A DNA stretch of 64,000 nucleotides from CAYXAA01 sp964462985 (GCA_964462985.1 CAYXAA010000027.1:1-64000); one strand, 5' to 3'. Shown: positions 48,046-57,053, numbered from the stretch's first letter. The notes: a model not told the origin generated them from the sequence alone. Program-made: numbers and translations.

Positions 48046-48062
48046 TTCGAAATTCGATCGAA
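48046..48062. promoter_or_regulatory. TTCGAA-type motif upstream of the MarR regulator
   Basis: TTCGAAATTCGATCGAA, 24 bp before the regulator start. It resembles TTCGAAACTCGAATCA and TTCGAAACTCAATTCA upstream of the RTX genes. It lies in the divergent region 47822-48085, which is otherwise AT-rich and geneless. Candidate operator for the regulator. Confidence 0.45.
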
Positions 48063-48085
48063 TTTACACAGGAGATGTGGCGCAG

Positions 48086-48673
48086 ATGGAAAAGAACATG
48101 GCGGGACTGGCGACGGCTGCCAATGACACGAATGACCAACATGCATCATGGAAGACGACATCTTACGCGCCGCCCGGGCCCTTCGCGGATGAAACCCGGC
48201 CGTGGCTGACGCACCTTGAACTCATCCGAATCATCGAGCGGATGCATCGCCGCTATCTCGACCGGCTTCGCCTCGACCTCAACCGCCTGGGAGCCGACGA
48301 CATCAGCCCGTCGCAGGTCATGCTGCTCTTCACCATCGGCAATCACGATCTGTCGGTGCGCGACCTGCTCGACCGCGGGCACTATCTGGGCTCCAACGCG
48401 TCCTACAATCTCAAGCAACTCGTCCAGGCGGGCTATGTCGACAGAAGCGCGTCGCAGCGCGACCGACGTTCCGCCCGAATCAGACTGACCGACAAGGGTC
48501 GCATCCTGTGCCTGTCGGTGCAGGCTGCCGACGAGGCCTATCAGCGCCTGATCGTTCGCGACGAGAACGACATGGCGGCCCTGGAAAGCACGGTGAACAC
48601 CTTGCGCCGGCTCGAGATCGCGCTGGCGACGATCGTGCACGAGGGCGATGCCGCGGACATGGACCTGAGGTGA
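48086..48673 (+). CDS. MarR-type winged-helix regulator (ExpG/MucS-like)
   Basis: A 195-aa regulator. A disordered N-terminal ~45 residues is followed by a MarR fold: LELIRIIERMHRRYLDRLRLDLNRLGADDISPSQVMLLF, then the recognition region VRDLLDRGHYLGSNASYNLKQLVQAGYVDRSASQRDRRSARIRLTDKG. The ATG at 48086 has AGGAG 11 nt upstream; a GTG at 48077 is possible. Position (divergent to a T1SS, next to glycosyltransferase and RTX genes), length and domain match ExpG/WggR, the activator of galactoglucan genes in Sinorhizobium meliloti. The functional link is inference. Confidence 0.82.
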   Translation: MEKNMAGLATAANDTNDQHASWKTTSYAPPGPFADETRPWLTHLELIRIIERMHRRYLDRLRLDLNRLGADDISPSQVMLLFTIGNHDLSVRDLLDRGHYLGSNASYNLKQLVQAGYVDRSASQRDRRSARIRLTDKGRILCLSVQAADEAYQRLIVRDENDMAALESTVNTLRRLEIALATIVHEGDAADMDLR

Positions 48674-48689
48674 GGCGACCGAGCTCTTC

Positions 48690-49994
48690 ATGAGGATCGT
48701 CTTCGTCCACAGACAGGGTGCCGGCCAGTTCCATCATCTTGCTCAGCACCTTGCGGGCGAGGGTTGGCAGGTCACGCTGATGTGCGAGGAGATCCAGCAG
48801 CCGATCCCGGGGCTGCGCGTGATCCGCTATCCGCGCGAGGCCAAGCGGACTGCCGGCCTGCTGCCGGACATGGCCATGCCGGAGCAGCACGTGCGCACCG
48901 GCTACCGGGTGGCCGAACGCCTCGAGGCGCTGGCGCGCCGGGAGGGGCCGCCGGACCTCGTCGTCGGGCATCCAGGCTGGGGCGGGATGCTGTTCGCCAA
49001 GGACGTCCTGCCGGACACTCCGGCCCTTGCCTATTGCGAATACTTTTTCCGTCCCGAAGGCGGCGACATCGGCTTCGATCCGGCCGAGCCGGTCGGGACG
49101 GCCGACCGGCAGCGCCTGACGCTGCGCAACATGGTGCAGCTTTCCACGCTCGACCGGCTCGACGGCGGGTTCAGCCCGACCGAATGGCAGCGCAGCCGCT
49201 ATCCGCTCGCGCTGCAGCCGCGTATCGCGGTCTGCCACGACGGTGTCGACACCGAGCAGTGCCGACCCGACCGCTGGGCGCAGTTCCGCCTGCCCGACGG
49301 GCGGGTGCTCAGGCGCGGCGACCCGGTCGTCACCTTCGTCGCCCGCGATCTTGAACCCTATCGCGGCTTCCCGAGCTTCATGCGCGCGGCCGCGCTGCTC
49401 GCCAGACGCAATCCGGACGTCACCTTCGTCGTCGCCGGCGGCGACGGCGTCAGCTACGGCCGTCGTCGCGACGACGGCTACACTTGGCGTGAAGCCATGA
49501 TGGCCGAAACGGGCCTGCCGCCGGGCCGCATCCACTTTCTGGGGACAATCCCCTATCCGGCCCTGATCCGGCTGTTCCAGGTGTCGGCCGCCCATGTCTA
49601 CCTGACCTATCCCTTCGTGCTGTCCTGGTCGGTGATGGAGGCGATGGCGTGTGGCTGCGTCGTGATCGGCTCGGCGACGCCGCCAGTGGAAGAGGTGCTG
49701 GAGGACGGCCGCAACGGACTTCTCGTCGATTTCTGGGACGAGGAGGCGATCGCTGGGCGGATCGAGGACGTGCTCTCGAACCCTGACGCCTTCATGGAAA
49801 TCCGGCGCGTGGCCCGGCGAATCATCGCCCTGCGCTACGGCGTTGCGCTGTGCGCCGAACGGCGCAAGCGCCTGTTCGAAACGGTGGTCGCGCGGCACCG
49901 GCGTGCGGCGCTTGCAGGCGCACGCCGCAGCACGGCGTCCTTCGCGTCCGCATCAACAGAACGGGACGAGCGCTCGGCGCCGCATATCCTCTGA
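48690..49994 (+). CDS. Glycosyltransferase family 4
   Basis: A 434-aa GT-B enzyme distinct from copies A and B. It starts MRIVFVHRQGAGQFHHLAQHLAGEGWQVTLMCEE; FSPTEWQRSRYP and IAVCHDGVDTEQCRP precede the donor domain (VTFVARDLEPYRGFPSFMRAAALLARRNPDVTFVVAGGDGVSYG, then FVLSWSVMEAMACGCVVIGSATPPVEEVLEDG with the E-x7-E motif). It begins 16 bp after the regulator. Its placement next to an ExpG-like gene parallels ExpC (WgcA), a glycosyltransferase, in the galactoglucan cluster. Confidence 0.88.
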   Translation: MRIVFVHRQGAGQFHHLAQHLAGEGWQVTLMCEEIQQPIPGLRVIRYPREAKRTAGLLPDMAMPEQHVRTGYRVAERLEALARREGPPDLVVGHPGWGGMLFAKDVLPDTPALAYCEYFFRPEGGDIGFDPAEPVGTADRQRLTLRNMVQLSTLDRLDGGFSPTEWQRSRYPLALQPRIAVCHDGVDTEQCRPDRWAQFRLPDGRVLRRGDPVVTFVARDLEPYRGFPSFMRAAALLARRNPDVTFVVAGGDGVSYGRRRDDGYTWREAMMAETGLPPGRIHFLGTIPYPALIRLFQVSAAHVYLTYPFVLSWSVMEAMACGCVVIGSATPPVEEVLEDGRNGLLVDFWDEEAIAGRIEDVLSNPDAFMEIRRVARRIIALRYGVALCAERRKRLFETVVARHRRAALAGARRSTASFASASTERDERSAPHIL

Positions 49995-50014
49995 ACCGGA
50001 CCGGGAGCCGGTTC
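49993..50014 (+). terminator. Weak hairpin after the GT4 gene
   Basis: GAACCGG, 8-nt loop, CCGGTTC directly at the stop codon of the preceding gene. It lacks a T run, so it may be a terminator or an mRNA-end stabiliser. The rest of the gap up to 50216 shows no gene. Confidence 0.35.
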
Positions 50015-50216
50015 GGCCGCGGCGACCCTCCCGCGCAGCGGGCGAACGTCATCTGAAGGTCCGCCATCCGGGCACTGGCGGCTTCGCGATAGTCTCTGCC
50101 GTCAATTGCGCGACTGCCAGACGAATGATATCCGGAACGGTGCCTGATAGAGGTGCCGGTCCGCGGCGCCGCCCGTTTTGCCACAGCGCCGTCAAACGGT
50201 GCTCCAGGACGCCGCC

Positions 50217-51209
50217 ATGCCCGACATCCTGCTCAGCCTCGTGGTCCCGGTCTATAACGAGGCAGGGGCGATCGGAGCGTTCCACGATGCGGTCCGGCCG
50301 ATTCTCGACGACCTGGACGCGCCATGCGAAATCATCTTCGTCAACGACGGCAGCCGGGACGAAACGCTCGACCGTCTGCTGAAGCTGCGCCAGTGCGACC
50401 AGCGCGTCGGGATCGTGGATCTTTCGCGCAACTTCGGCAAGGAGGCCGCGCTCGCAGCAGGACTCGCCGAATGTCGGGGCCGAGCTGCCATCATTCTTGA
50501 TGTCGATCTGCAGGATCCGCCAGGGCTGATCCCGGAGATGCTGGAGAAATGGCGCGGCGGCGCCGACATGGTGATCGCGCTCCGTTCTGACCGGTCGACG
50601 GACGGTTTTGCCAAACGGCTCAGCGCGCACTGGTTCTACCGGATCTTCAACACGCTCAGCGACACTTCCCTACCGGACGGGTCGGGCGACTTTCGCCTGA
50701 TGGACCGGCGCGTGATCGACGCCTATCTCCAGCTCGGTGAGCGCACCCGCTTCAACAAGGGCCTGTTTGCCTGGCTCGGCTTTCGCCAGGAGTTCGTCAG
50801 GCACGTGCGTCCCAGGGCGTCGCGGGCAGGATCGCGCTGGCCGGTGCTGAAGCTGTTTCGCTTCGCTTTCGACGGCATCTTCTCCTTCTCCTCGATCCCG
50901 ATCCGGATCTGGAGCCTGTTCGGCGGCGCGATCGCCCTGGTGTCGATGACCTACGGCATTTTCCTGGTCAGCCGCACGCTGATCTACGGGACCGACCTGC
51001 CCGGCTACGCCTCGACCATCGTCGCCGTGCTGTTTCTGGGCGGGCTCAACCTCTTTACCGCCGGGCTGCTCGGCGAATACATCGGCCGCATCCTGATCGA
51101 AACCAAGCAGCGGCCGCTCTACCTCGTGCGCGAGCGCTATCCGACCGCACGGGACAACGACAAGGCGGCGACCTCCGGGTCGGCGGCCGAAACCGCCGGC
51201 ACGCGGTAA
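50217..51209 (+). CDS. GtrB/ArnC-like glycosyltransferase family 2
   Basis: A 330-aa membrane-bound GT2 that loads a sugar onto undecaprenyl phosphate. The catalytic part is SLVVPVYNEAGAIGAFHDAV, IIFVNDGSRDETL, VDLSRNFGKEAALAAGL and ILDVDLQDPPGLIPEM (DxD). Two C-terminal TM segments (IWSLFGGAIALVSMTYGIFLV; IVAVLFLGGLNLFTAGLLGEYIGRI) and ETKQRPLY are hallmarks of the DPM/GtrB class. AGGA lies 8 nt before the ATG. Its stop overlaps the GtrA start (TAATG). Confidence 0.92.
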   Translation: MPDILLSLVVPVYNEAGAIGAFHDAVRPILDDLDAPCEIIFVNDGSRDETLDRLLKLRQCDQRVGIVDLSRNFGKEAALAAGLAECRGRAAIILDVDLQDPPGLIPEMLEKWRGGADMVIALRSDRSTDGFAKRLSAHWFYRIFNTLSDTSLPDGSGDFRLMDRRVIDAYLQLGERTRFNKGLFAWLGFRQEFVRHVRPRASRAGSRWPVLKLFRFAFDGIFSFSSIPIRIWSLFGGAIALVSMTYGIFLVSRTLIYGTDLPGYASTIVAVLFLGGLNLFTAGLLGEYIGRILIETKQRPLYLVRERYPTARDNDKAATSGSAAETAGTR

Positions 51210-51592
51210 TGGGGGGACGGACGGCGGAGCTGCTCCGGATTGCGCGGTTCGGCGCCGTTGGCCTTGCGGCCACCGCAGCCCACAGCGTGGTCTACACGGC
51301 ACTCGCCGAGGGCGCCGGTGCACCGGCGCTCTTTGCCAATGTCATCGCCTTCGCGCTTGCCTTCGCGCTGTCGTTCTATGGCCAGAGCCGATTCACGTTC
51401 GGCAAGCAGCCCGAACGCAGCCGGGTCGTGCGGTTCCTGGCAACATCGCTGCTCGGATTGCTGCTCAATTCGGTCTTCGTGGCCGTGATCGTTACCGGGC
51501 TCGGCTTCCGCCCGGCCGCGGCGGTGCCGTTCTTCCTGTTCGTCACGCCTGCGGTGACCTATGTCACCCTGCGGTTCTGGGTGTTCCGGTAG
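51209..51592 (+). CDS. GtrA-family membrane protein (putative lipid-linked sugar flippase)
   Basis: A 127-aa protein with four TM segments. Typical GtrA pieces: LLRIARFGAVGLAATAAHSVVYTAL, NVIAFALAFALSFYGQSRFTFG, VRFLATSLLGLLLNSVFVAVIV and VTPAVTYVTLRFWVFR. GtrA proteins are thought to flip undecaprenyl-phosphate-sugar to the periplasm for decoration of surface polymers. Translationally coupled to the GtrB-like gene. No dedicated periplasmic GT-C transferase is next to it. Confidence 0.9.
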   Translation: MGGRTAELLRIARFGAVGLAATAAHSVVYTALAEGAGAPALFANVIAFALAFALSFYGQSRFTFGKQPERSRVVRFLATSLLGLLLNSVFVAVIVTGLGFRPAAAVPFFLFVTPAVTYVTLRFWVFR

Positions 51593-51606
51593 CGACGCGG
51601 GATGTC

Positions 51607-52119
51607 TCAGCCTGTCGCGGCGACCCGACCGGGAGGCGCGCTGCCTTCCATGCCCTGCCAGATCTTCTGGCGGTTGCGTATCTCGCGCGGCGCCGGGCCG
51701 AAATAGCTCGGCGTCTTCACGAAGTCCCGTGGATGCATGATCACGTTGGACACCCGCTGATAGAGCGCCTTGGCGGAGATCGGCTTGGACAGAAGCTCGT
51801 GAACGCCGAGGCGGCGCGCCTCGATGATCCGGCTCCGCTCGGTGTGACCGGTCACCATGATGATCGGGATATAGGCGAACGGATTGTGCGGCGTGCGGAT
51901 CATGCGGACCATGTCGGCGCCGTCGAGAATGGGCATCACCCAATCGAGGATGAGGATGTCGGGATTGGCTCGCTCCATCGCCTCGAGGCCGGACGCGCCG
52001 TCCTCCGCCTCCACGATTCGACGCGCGCCGAAGCCCTGCAGCATGGTGCGCAGGATCGTCCTCATATATGCGCTGTCTTCGACCAGAAGAAAGGTCAGAG
52101 AGGCAAGGTCCAGATTCAC
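51607..52119 (-). CDS. Stand-alone response-regulator receiver protein
   Basis: A 170-aa CheY-like protein. Phosphoacceptor D59 (ILILDWVMP), acidic pair E14-D15 (LLVEDSAYMR), the switch Thr in MVTGHTERS and Lys in LLSKPISAKAL are present. A ~40-residue tail (PRDFVKTPSYFGPAPREIRNRQKIWQGMEG) follows with no DNA-binding domain. GTG start at 52119. No histidine kinase is adjacent. It converges with GtrA (14-bp gap) and diverges from hemA; the partner is unknown. Confidence 0.88.
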   Translation of the reverse strand: MNLDLASLTFLLVEDSAYMRTILRTMLQGFGARRIVEAEDGASGLEAMERANPDILILDWVMPILDGADMVRMIRTPHNPFAYIPIIMVTGHTERSRIIEARRLGVHELLSKPISAKALYQRVSNVIMHPRDFVKTPSYFGPAPREIRNRQKIWQGMEGSAPPGRVAATG

Positions 52120-52438
52120 CCGCCGGGTCCTCCAGCATCAGGATGCCTGGCGCCAGCAACGCAACCTGCCCGCGCCAGACCCGCGGAACGCGGCGTGGAG
52201 CAAGAGGATTTCGGTCCCCTCCACGGCATCCCGACCACCGCACCTTGGCACGGAAGTCTGAAAAGTCGGTTAGTCGGCAGGGTCCGCACGCTCCCGTAGC
52301 ACTTTAGACCTGCGGCAATGTGGAATTGGACAGTCCCGCCTCGGATCTGTAGCTTTTCCAAACTGGACGCTTACCGATACAACCGTCATAGTCGACGCGA
52401 CGGTCACGGCTCGCCAACCGCACGACAAGGACAACCTG
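52120..52438. other. 319-bp intergenic region upstream of hemA
   Basis: No gene. A possible sigma-70-like pair is TTGGAC followed 18 nt on by TAGCTT near 52325-52355, and ACCGTC ... GACGGT (about 52381-52405) can form a small hairpin in the 5' leader. Neither is strong. I saw no FNR/FixK box here. Confidence 0.3.
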
Positions 52439-53722
52439 ATGAATTATCAAGGTATCTTCGAGCAGGCGATCGCTGCCCTCAAGGACGAGCGGCGCTATCG
52501 CGTGTTCGCAGATCTGGAGCGGATCGCCGGGCGGTTCCCGCATGCCATCCGTCGCCAGGGCGGCCAGGAAAGCGAGATCATCGTCTGGTGCTCCAACGAT
52601 TATCTCGGGATGGGCCAACACCCGAAAGTCATCGCGGCGCTGAAGGACACCGTCGACCGGATGGGCGCGGGCGCAGGCGGCACGCGCAACATTTCCGGCA
52701 CCAACCATCCGCTGGTCGAGCTCGAGGCCGAACTCGCCGACCTGCACGGCAAGGACGCCGCTCTCGTGTTCACGTCCGGCTTTGTCTCCAACGAGGCGGC
52801 AATCTCGACCATCGCCAAGCTGCTGCCGGATTGCCTGATTCTGTCGGACCAGCTCAATCACGCCTCCATGATCTCCGGCGTGCGCGGTTCGGGCTGCCAC
52901 AAGCAGGTCTGGCGCCATAACGACCTGGAGCACCTGGAAGACCTGCTCAAGGCCGCGGGCCGCGAGCGAGCCAAGCTGATCGTGTTCGAAAGCGTCTATT
53001 CGATGGATGGCGACGTCGCGCCGATCGAGCGCATTGCCGACCTCGCCGACAAATACGGGGCCATGACCTATATCGACGAGGTCCATGCCGTCGGGATGTA
53101 CGGGCCGCGGGGCGCAGGCATCTGCGAGCGCGACGGCGTCATGGACCGGATCGACGTCATCGAGGGCACGATGGCCAAGGCCTTCGGCGTGCTTGGCGGC
53201 TATATCGCGGCCTCGGAAGCGATCGTCGACGCGGTGCGGTCCTACGCGCCGGGCTTTATCTTCACGACGGCTCTGCCCCCGGGACTCGCCGCGGCAGCCT
53301 GTGCCTCGATCCGCCATCTCAAGACGTCGACGGCCGAGCGCGAGGCGCAGCAGCGCCAGGCGGCCCGGACCAAGGACGTTCTCAAGGCGGCGGGCCTGCC
53401 GGTGATGCCGTCGGAAACCCACATCGTGCCGGTGCTCGTCGGAGATGCGGAGAAATGCAAGCGGGCCTCCGATCTGCTGCTTGACCGCCACGGCATCTAC
53501 ATCCAGCCGATCAATTATCCGACCGTGCCACGCGGCACGGAACGTCTCAGGATTACGCCGACGCCGTTCCATGACGACGGTCTGATCGAAGGGCTGAAGG
53601 CGGCGTTGGTCGATGTCTGGGAGACGCTCGGCCTCGACCGCGTGCCGGAGACCGGGATTACGTCGACCACGTCCGCGGCGCGCGACTCCGATTACCAGAT
53701 CTTCCCTGCCGCCGGAGGCTGA
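52439..53722 (+). CDS. hemA: 5-aminolevulinate synthase
   Basis: A 427-aa PLP enzyme condensing glycine and succinyl-CoA, the first step of tetrapyrrole synthesis by the C4 (Shemin) route of alphaproteobacteria. MNYQGIFEQAIAALKDERRYR is the typical N-terminus; GTRNISGTNHPLVELEAELADLHGKDAALVFTSGFVSNEA, YIDEVHAVGMYGPRGAG and the PLP Lys K247 (EGTMAKAFGVLGGY) follow. The length is slightly above the usual ~405 because of an extra tail. Its last 31 bp overlap the convergent AraC-type gene. Confidence 0.96.
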   Translation: MNYQGIFEQAIAALKDERRYRVFADLERIAGRFPHAIRRQGGQESEIIVWCSNDYLGMGQHPKVIAALKDTVDRMGAGAGGTRNISGTNHPLVELEAELADLHGKDAALVFTSGFVSNEAAISTIAKLLPDCLILSDQLNHASMISGVRGSGCHKQVWRHNDLEHLEDLLKAAGRERAKLIVFESVYSMDGDVAPIERIADLADKYGAMTYIDEVHAVGMYGPRGAGICERDGVMDRIDVIEGTMAKAFGVLGGYIAASEAIVDAVRSYAPGFIFTTALPPGLAAAACASIRHLKTSTAEREAQQRQAARTKDVLKAAGLPVMPSETHIVPVLVGDAEKCKRASDLLLDRHGIYIQPINYPTVPRGTERLRITPTPFHDDGLIEGLKAALVDVWETLGLDRVPETGITSTTSAARDSDYQIFPAAGG

Positions 53723-54720
53723 ACAGACCCGGCCCGGTGCCGGCGCAGAGCGCTTGGCGGCATTCCGGACTGGCGCTTGAAGGCGCGGGCGAAGGCGCTT
53801 TGGCCGTCGTAGCCGAGGCGCCGGGCGATCTCGGCAATCGACAGATCCGTCGCCGTCAGCGCCCAGCGGGCATAGTCTGCCCGGGCATTATCGAGCAGGC
53901 CACGGAAGGTCAGGTTCTCTGCCCTGAGCCGCCGGCGCAGTGTGCGCTCGGTGAGCCCGCAGGCGGCCGCCACCTCCGCCTCACTGACCGCCCCCCGACC
54001 GAAGCGGCGGTAGATCGCCGTGGCAACGGTCTCGTCGAAGCTGCGCTGCCGACTCGCCGCGCCGTCACGCGTTGCAGATCCCGCCAGCGCAGGATCGACG
54101 GAGACATCCAGCAGCTGGACCGGGATGGCGATCAGATTGGCCGGCTCCCCGAATATCGAGCCGACCCCGGTCAGCCGGCCGACGTCGCCGCACCCGTCGC
54201 GGCCGTGTTCGAAAGCAACCGTCTCCAGCGGCGCGCGCTCCGCTCCGCAGACCATCCCGATCACCCCGTCGAAAAAGCCGAGCGTGAACTCCGCGTCGCG
54301 CGAGCGCGGCCAGATCGCCGGGTCAACGATGCGGTAGGACAGGATGGCGAGGTCGCCGTCGACCTCGAGACGGAAATCGGAGCCGCCCTGCACCCGGTCG
54401 AGCTCGGCAACGAGCCGCCGCAGCAATCCGCCGAGCCGCCGCTCACCGAGCGTGCCAGGGAACACGTGCTCGAGCGAGGGGCCCGCCATTGCCCGCCCGC
54501 TCTGCCACAGCCGGTGCGCACCGTCGTGGCGCGCGCCGGCGCATTGCAGGAGCCGGACGAACTGGTGGAGCGGCACGGCGTCATTGCGGGCCGGGCACCA
54601 GCCAAGCCCGCTGTCCCCGAAGGCGCGCGCCACGTCGACGCTCGCCATCGCAAGGGCTCGGGCCACCAGCGGCAGCACCTCGCCGGTTATGGTTGCGTTG
54701 CGAATATCGGCAGCACCCAT
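53692..54720 (-). CDS. AraC-family transcriptional regulator
   Basis: A 342-aa regulator with an N-terminal Arabinose_bd-type domain (about 15-210) and a C-terminal AraC double HTH (EAEVAAACGLTERTLRRRLRAENLTFRGLLDNARADYARWALTATDLSIAEIARRLGYDGQSAFARAFKRQSGMPPSALRR). Its 3' end overlaps hemA by 31 bp on the opposite strand. It lies just downstream of the copper amine oxidase gene and reads the same way, so that gene is a candidate target, by analogy with AraC-type FeaR beside tynA in E. coli. Confidence 0.9.
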   Translation of the reverse strand: MGAADIRNATITGEVLPLVARALAMASVDVARAFGDSGLGWCPARNDAVPLHQFVRLLQCAGARHDGAHRLWQSGRAMAGPSLEHVFPGTLGERRLGGLLRRLVAELDRVQGGSDFRLEVDGDLAILSYRIVDPAIWPRSRDAEFTLGFFDGVIGMVCGAERAPLETVAFEHGRDGCGDVGRLTGVGSIFGEPANLIAIPVQLLDVSVDPALAGSATRDGAASRQRSFDETVATAIYRRFGRGAVSEAEVAAACGLTERTLRRRLRAENLTFRGLLDNARADYARWALTATDLSIAEIARRLGYDGQSAFARAFKRQSGMPPSALRRHRAGSVQPPAAGKIW

Positions 54721-54811
54721 CGGCGCGCTCCGGGGTCGGTTCCCGCAAGCGTCGTCGCCGGGTGGCCGGCTGTCAATGGCGGAGCGCTCGCCGGCGCCGC
54801 CCGCTCGAACC

Positions 54812-56806
54812 TTATTCCGGCGTTGGGATCGTCAGCGCCGGATTATGCGCAAAGAAGTTGAACGGCCGCAGGGTGAAGCCCTTCCACATGGTCGACATCA
54901 CCGGCCAGTCCTCGGTGTGCGGCACGTGGTGGAAGCCCATCGTGTACCAGGTCACGACATCTGTATCGGCGATCGGCCGGTCCCTTTCCGTCCAGGATGC
55001 CAATGTATCGGTGCCGTCGCTCTGGAAGGCAAATGCACCGCCAGCGTAACGCTCCTCCACCTGATAGGGTGTATTCCACAGCGTGTATTCGACATAGGCG
55101 TTGCGCTTCATCGGCGGATCGTTGACGAAGTCAAACGGCGAATAGGCGACCGAATTGCCGGGCACGATCATGTAGCCGGGATGATGCCCGAGCGGCCCGT
55201 GCGCCTGCATGTTCATGACGTGGTACATCGCCGGGGTTTCCGGGTTGACCTTGTAACGTCCGGCGCGCTCGGTCTGTGCGGCCGTCGTCTGCGTGACCCA
55301 CAGCGTGCGCCGCGGCGCCTCGTCGACCACCTCTCCCGGCACCAGTGCCGTGCGCATGAAGGTGTTGGTCTGACCGTCGACATCGAAGTCGAGCCGGAAA
55401 TTGAAGAAGTGGTCATGGTTGGGCGCCACAAGGTTGGGGGCGATCAACGTGCCGTGGCGCGTGTCATCCGCCGCCGTCTCGTCCTGCATCGACCTGGTCA
55501 CCACGCCCTTGACCGCGTCGAGACCGGTCGAGCCGACCATGACGTCGATCCGGCCGTCCTGATGAAACACGTAGTCGACCAGGTAGTCGTAGTTGCCGAC
55601 CTCCGAGGCGGAGCGCACCACGAGCTGAGTCGCCGGACGACCTTCCGCCGGCACCTGCTGGGTTTCCGACTGGGCAAAGATCTCGAAATGCCGCCAGGCC
55701 GGGTCGCCGATGCTGCGCTCGAAGATGCAGATCGCGTCGGGGATCGCAACCGGCGAGCCGTCGTCCTGATGCACCACGGCCGGCAGGAAGGTGGCATAGG
55801 CCGGGCAGTCCACGCCGGCGCGCAACGGACTCAGGAAAATGCCGAAGCCGTATTCGCCGCTGTCCATGTAGGTGCGCCAGTACCAGCCCTGATCGGGGTC
55901 CATATAGGGCACGAAGACTTCTGACAGATGGGCCTGATAAAGCACCGAACGCCAGCGTTCGCCGTCCCTCACGTCAATGTTGGACAAGACCACGCCGGGG
56001 CGCTTGTCGACTCGGACGCGGAACCGCCAGATGTCCCAGGTGACGAGCCCGTCCTCGATGGTGGCGTTGCTGCCATCCGGCTGGGAGAGCATGGCCGGAC
56101 TTGCCCGGGGCCGCAGCGCCCCGGTCCGCTCTTCCACCTCCGCGTCCGAGTAGCCCCAGCCGTCCTCCGGCACCGGCACCACACCGGTGTCAAAGACGTT
56201 GAGAACCTCCCTGGCATTGAGGTCGACGACGGCATAGAGCCCCTCGATCGGCTTGGCATAGAAGTTGGAGGTCTCCGGCAGCACATAGCACGGCACCTTC
56301 ATCAGCCGCTTGCCGTCCTCCTCCGGCAGACCGAAGCGCCCGGCGGTAAGCGGCAGGCAGAACACCTCGTCGGGCGTGAGGCCGCGCTTCTCCAGGCCGG
56401 CCACGAACTCCGGTGCCCTGGTCGCAAGCTCCATTGCCGTCAGGAACTCGGAGAGCAGGATCATCGGCTCGCCGGGGGCCGGCGTCACGGAGACGATTCT
56501 GTCGCCGGTCAGATCGACTTCGGCAACGAAGGTGCCGTCCGGGCGCTTCATGTGAACCGTCACGGCCCTTGGCTCCGGATCGCCCTCCTTCCAGGCGAGA
56601 ACGGCCGCCTTTTCCGGTTCCTTCAGGCCGATATAGGGAAAGAGCGTATCGTCCTTCGCCTCCCCGTTCTCGCGCAGCAGAGAGACGGCTTCGTTAATCT
56701 CGGCTTCGGTCAGACCATCGAGCGGATGGCCCGATGCGGCCGGCGCCACCGCGACCAGTGCGGCAAGTCCGCCGGCCGCAAACGCGCTTCGCTTGAAGAG
56801 CTGCAT
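54812..56806 (-). CDS. Copper-containing primary-amine oxidase (TynA-like)
   Basis: A 664-aa periplasmic quinoprotein that oxidises primary amines to aldehydes with release of H2O2 and ammonia. Signal peptide MQLFKRSAFAAGGLAALVAVAPAASG. The catalytic core has the base Asp in YMDSGEYGFG (D315), the TPQ precursor Y406 in VGNYDYLVDYVFHQDG, and the copper His pair HDHFFNFRLDFD. The ATG at 56806 follows GGGGGA. Its length is shorter than E. coli TynA, which has an extra N-terminal domain. Divergent from ccoG. Confidence 0.93.
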   Translation of the reverse strand: MQLFKRSAFAAGGLAALVAVAPAASGHPLDGLTEAEINEAVSLLRENGEAKDDTLFPYIGLKEPEKAAVLAWKEGDPEPRAVTVHMKRPDGTFVAEVDLTGDRIVSVTPAPGEPMILLSEFLTAMELATRAPEFVAGLEKRGLTPDEVFCLPLTAGRFGLPEEDGKRLMKVPCYVLPETSNFYAKPIEGLYAVVDLNAREVLNVFDTGVVPVPEDGWGYSDAEVEERTGALRPRASPAMLSQPDGSNATIEDGLVTWDIWRFRVRVDKRPGVVLSNIDVRDGERWRSVLYQAHLSEVFVPYMDPDQGWYWRTYMDSGEYGFGIFLSPLRAGVDCPAYATFLPAVVHQDDGSPVAIPDAICIFERSIGDPAWRHFEIFAQSETQQVPAEGRPATQLVVRSASEVGNYDYLVDYVFHQDGRIDVMVGSTGLDAVKGVVTRSMQDETAADDTRHGTLIAPNLVAPNHDHFFNFRLDFDVDGQTNTFMRTALVPGEVVDEAPRRTLWVTQTTAAQTERAGRYKVNPETPAMYHVMNMQAHGPLGHHPGYMIVPGNSVAYSPFDFVNDPPMKRNAYVEYTLWNTPYQVEERYAGGAFAFQSDGTDTLASWTERDRPIADTDVVTWYTMGFHHVPHTEDWPVMSTMWKGFTLRPFNFFAHNPALTIPTPE

Positions 56807-57039
56807 GGTGGGTATCCCCCGGTTCTGCTGTTCCCGGTGATCCTCCGGCATCGGCAGAGGATCGCGCGACAGGGCGCCGTCCTTGTTCGGAACGGTCGCC
56901 TTGGATGATCGACGCTAACGAACCGGCCGGCGGCGCGTTGTGCATTTCCGGCCAACGGCAAGGCAGAGCCGGAAAATGCCCGGGCTATTGGCGGGCACAG
57001 CTGCGCCGTGTGCACGCGATGTACCCGCTTGCTCCTTCC

Positions 57040-57053
57040 TTGACCCTGATCAA
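57040..57053. promoter_or_regulatory. FixK/FNR-type box (TTGACCCTGATCAA)
   Basis: It matches the TTGA-N6-TCAA consensus of FixK/FNR regulators and lies 236 bp upstream of ccoG in the 482-bp divergent region (56807-57288). The centre at about 57046.5 would place a transcription start near 57088 for ccoGHIS. Low-oxygen control is what this operon shows in relatives. The rest of the gap has no gene. Confidence 0.65.
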
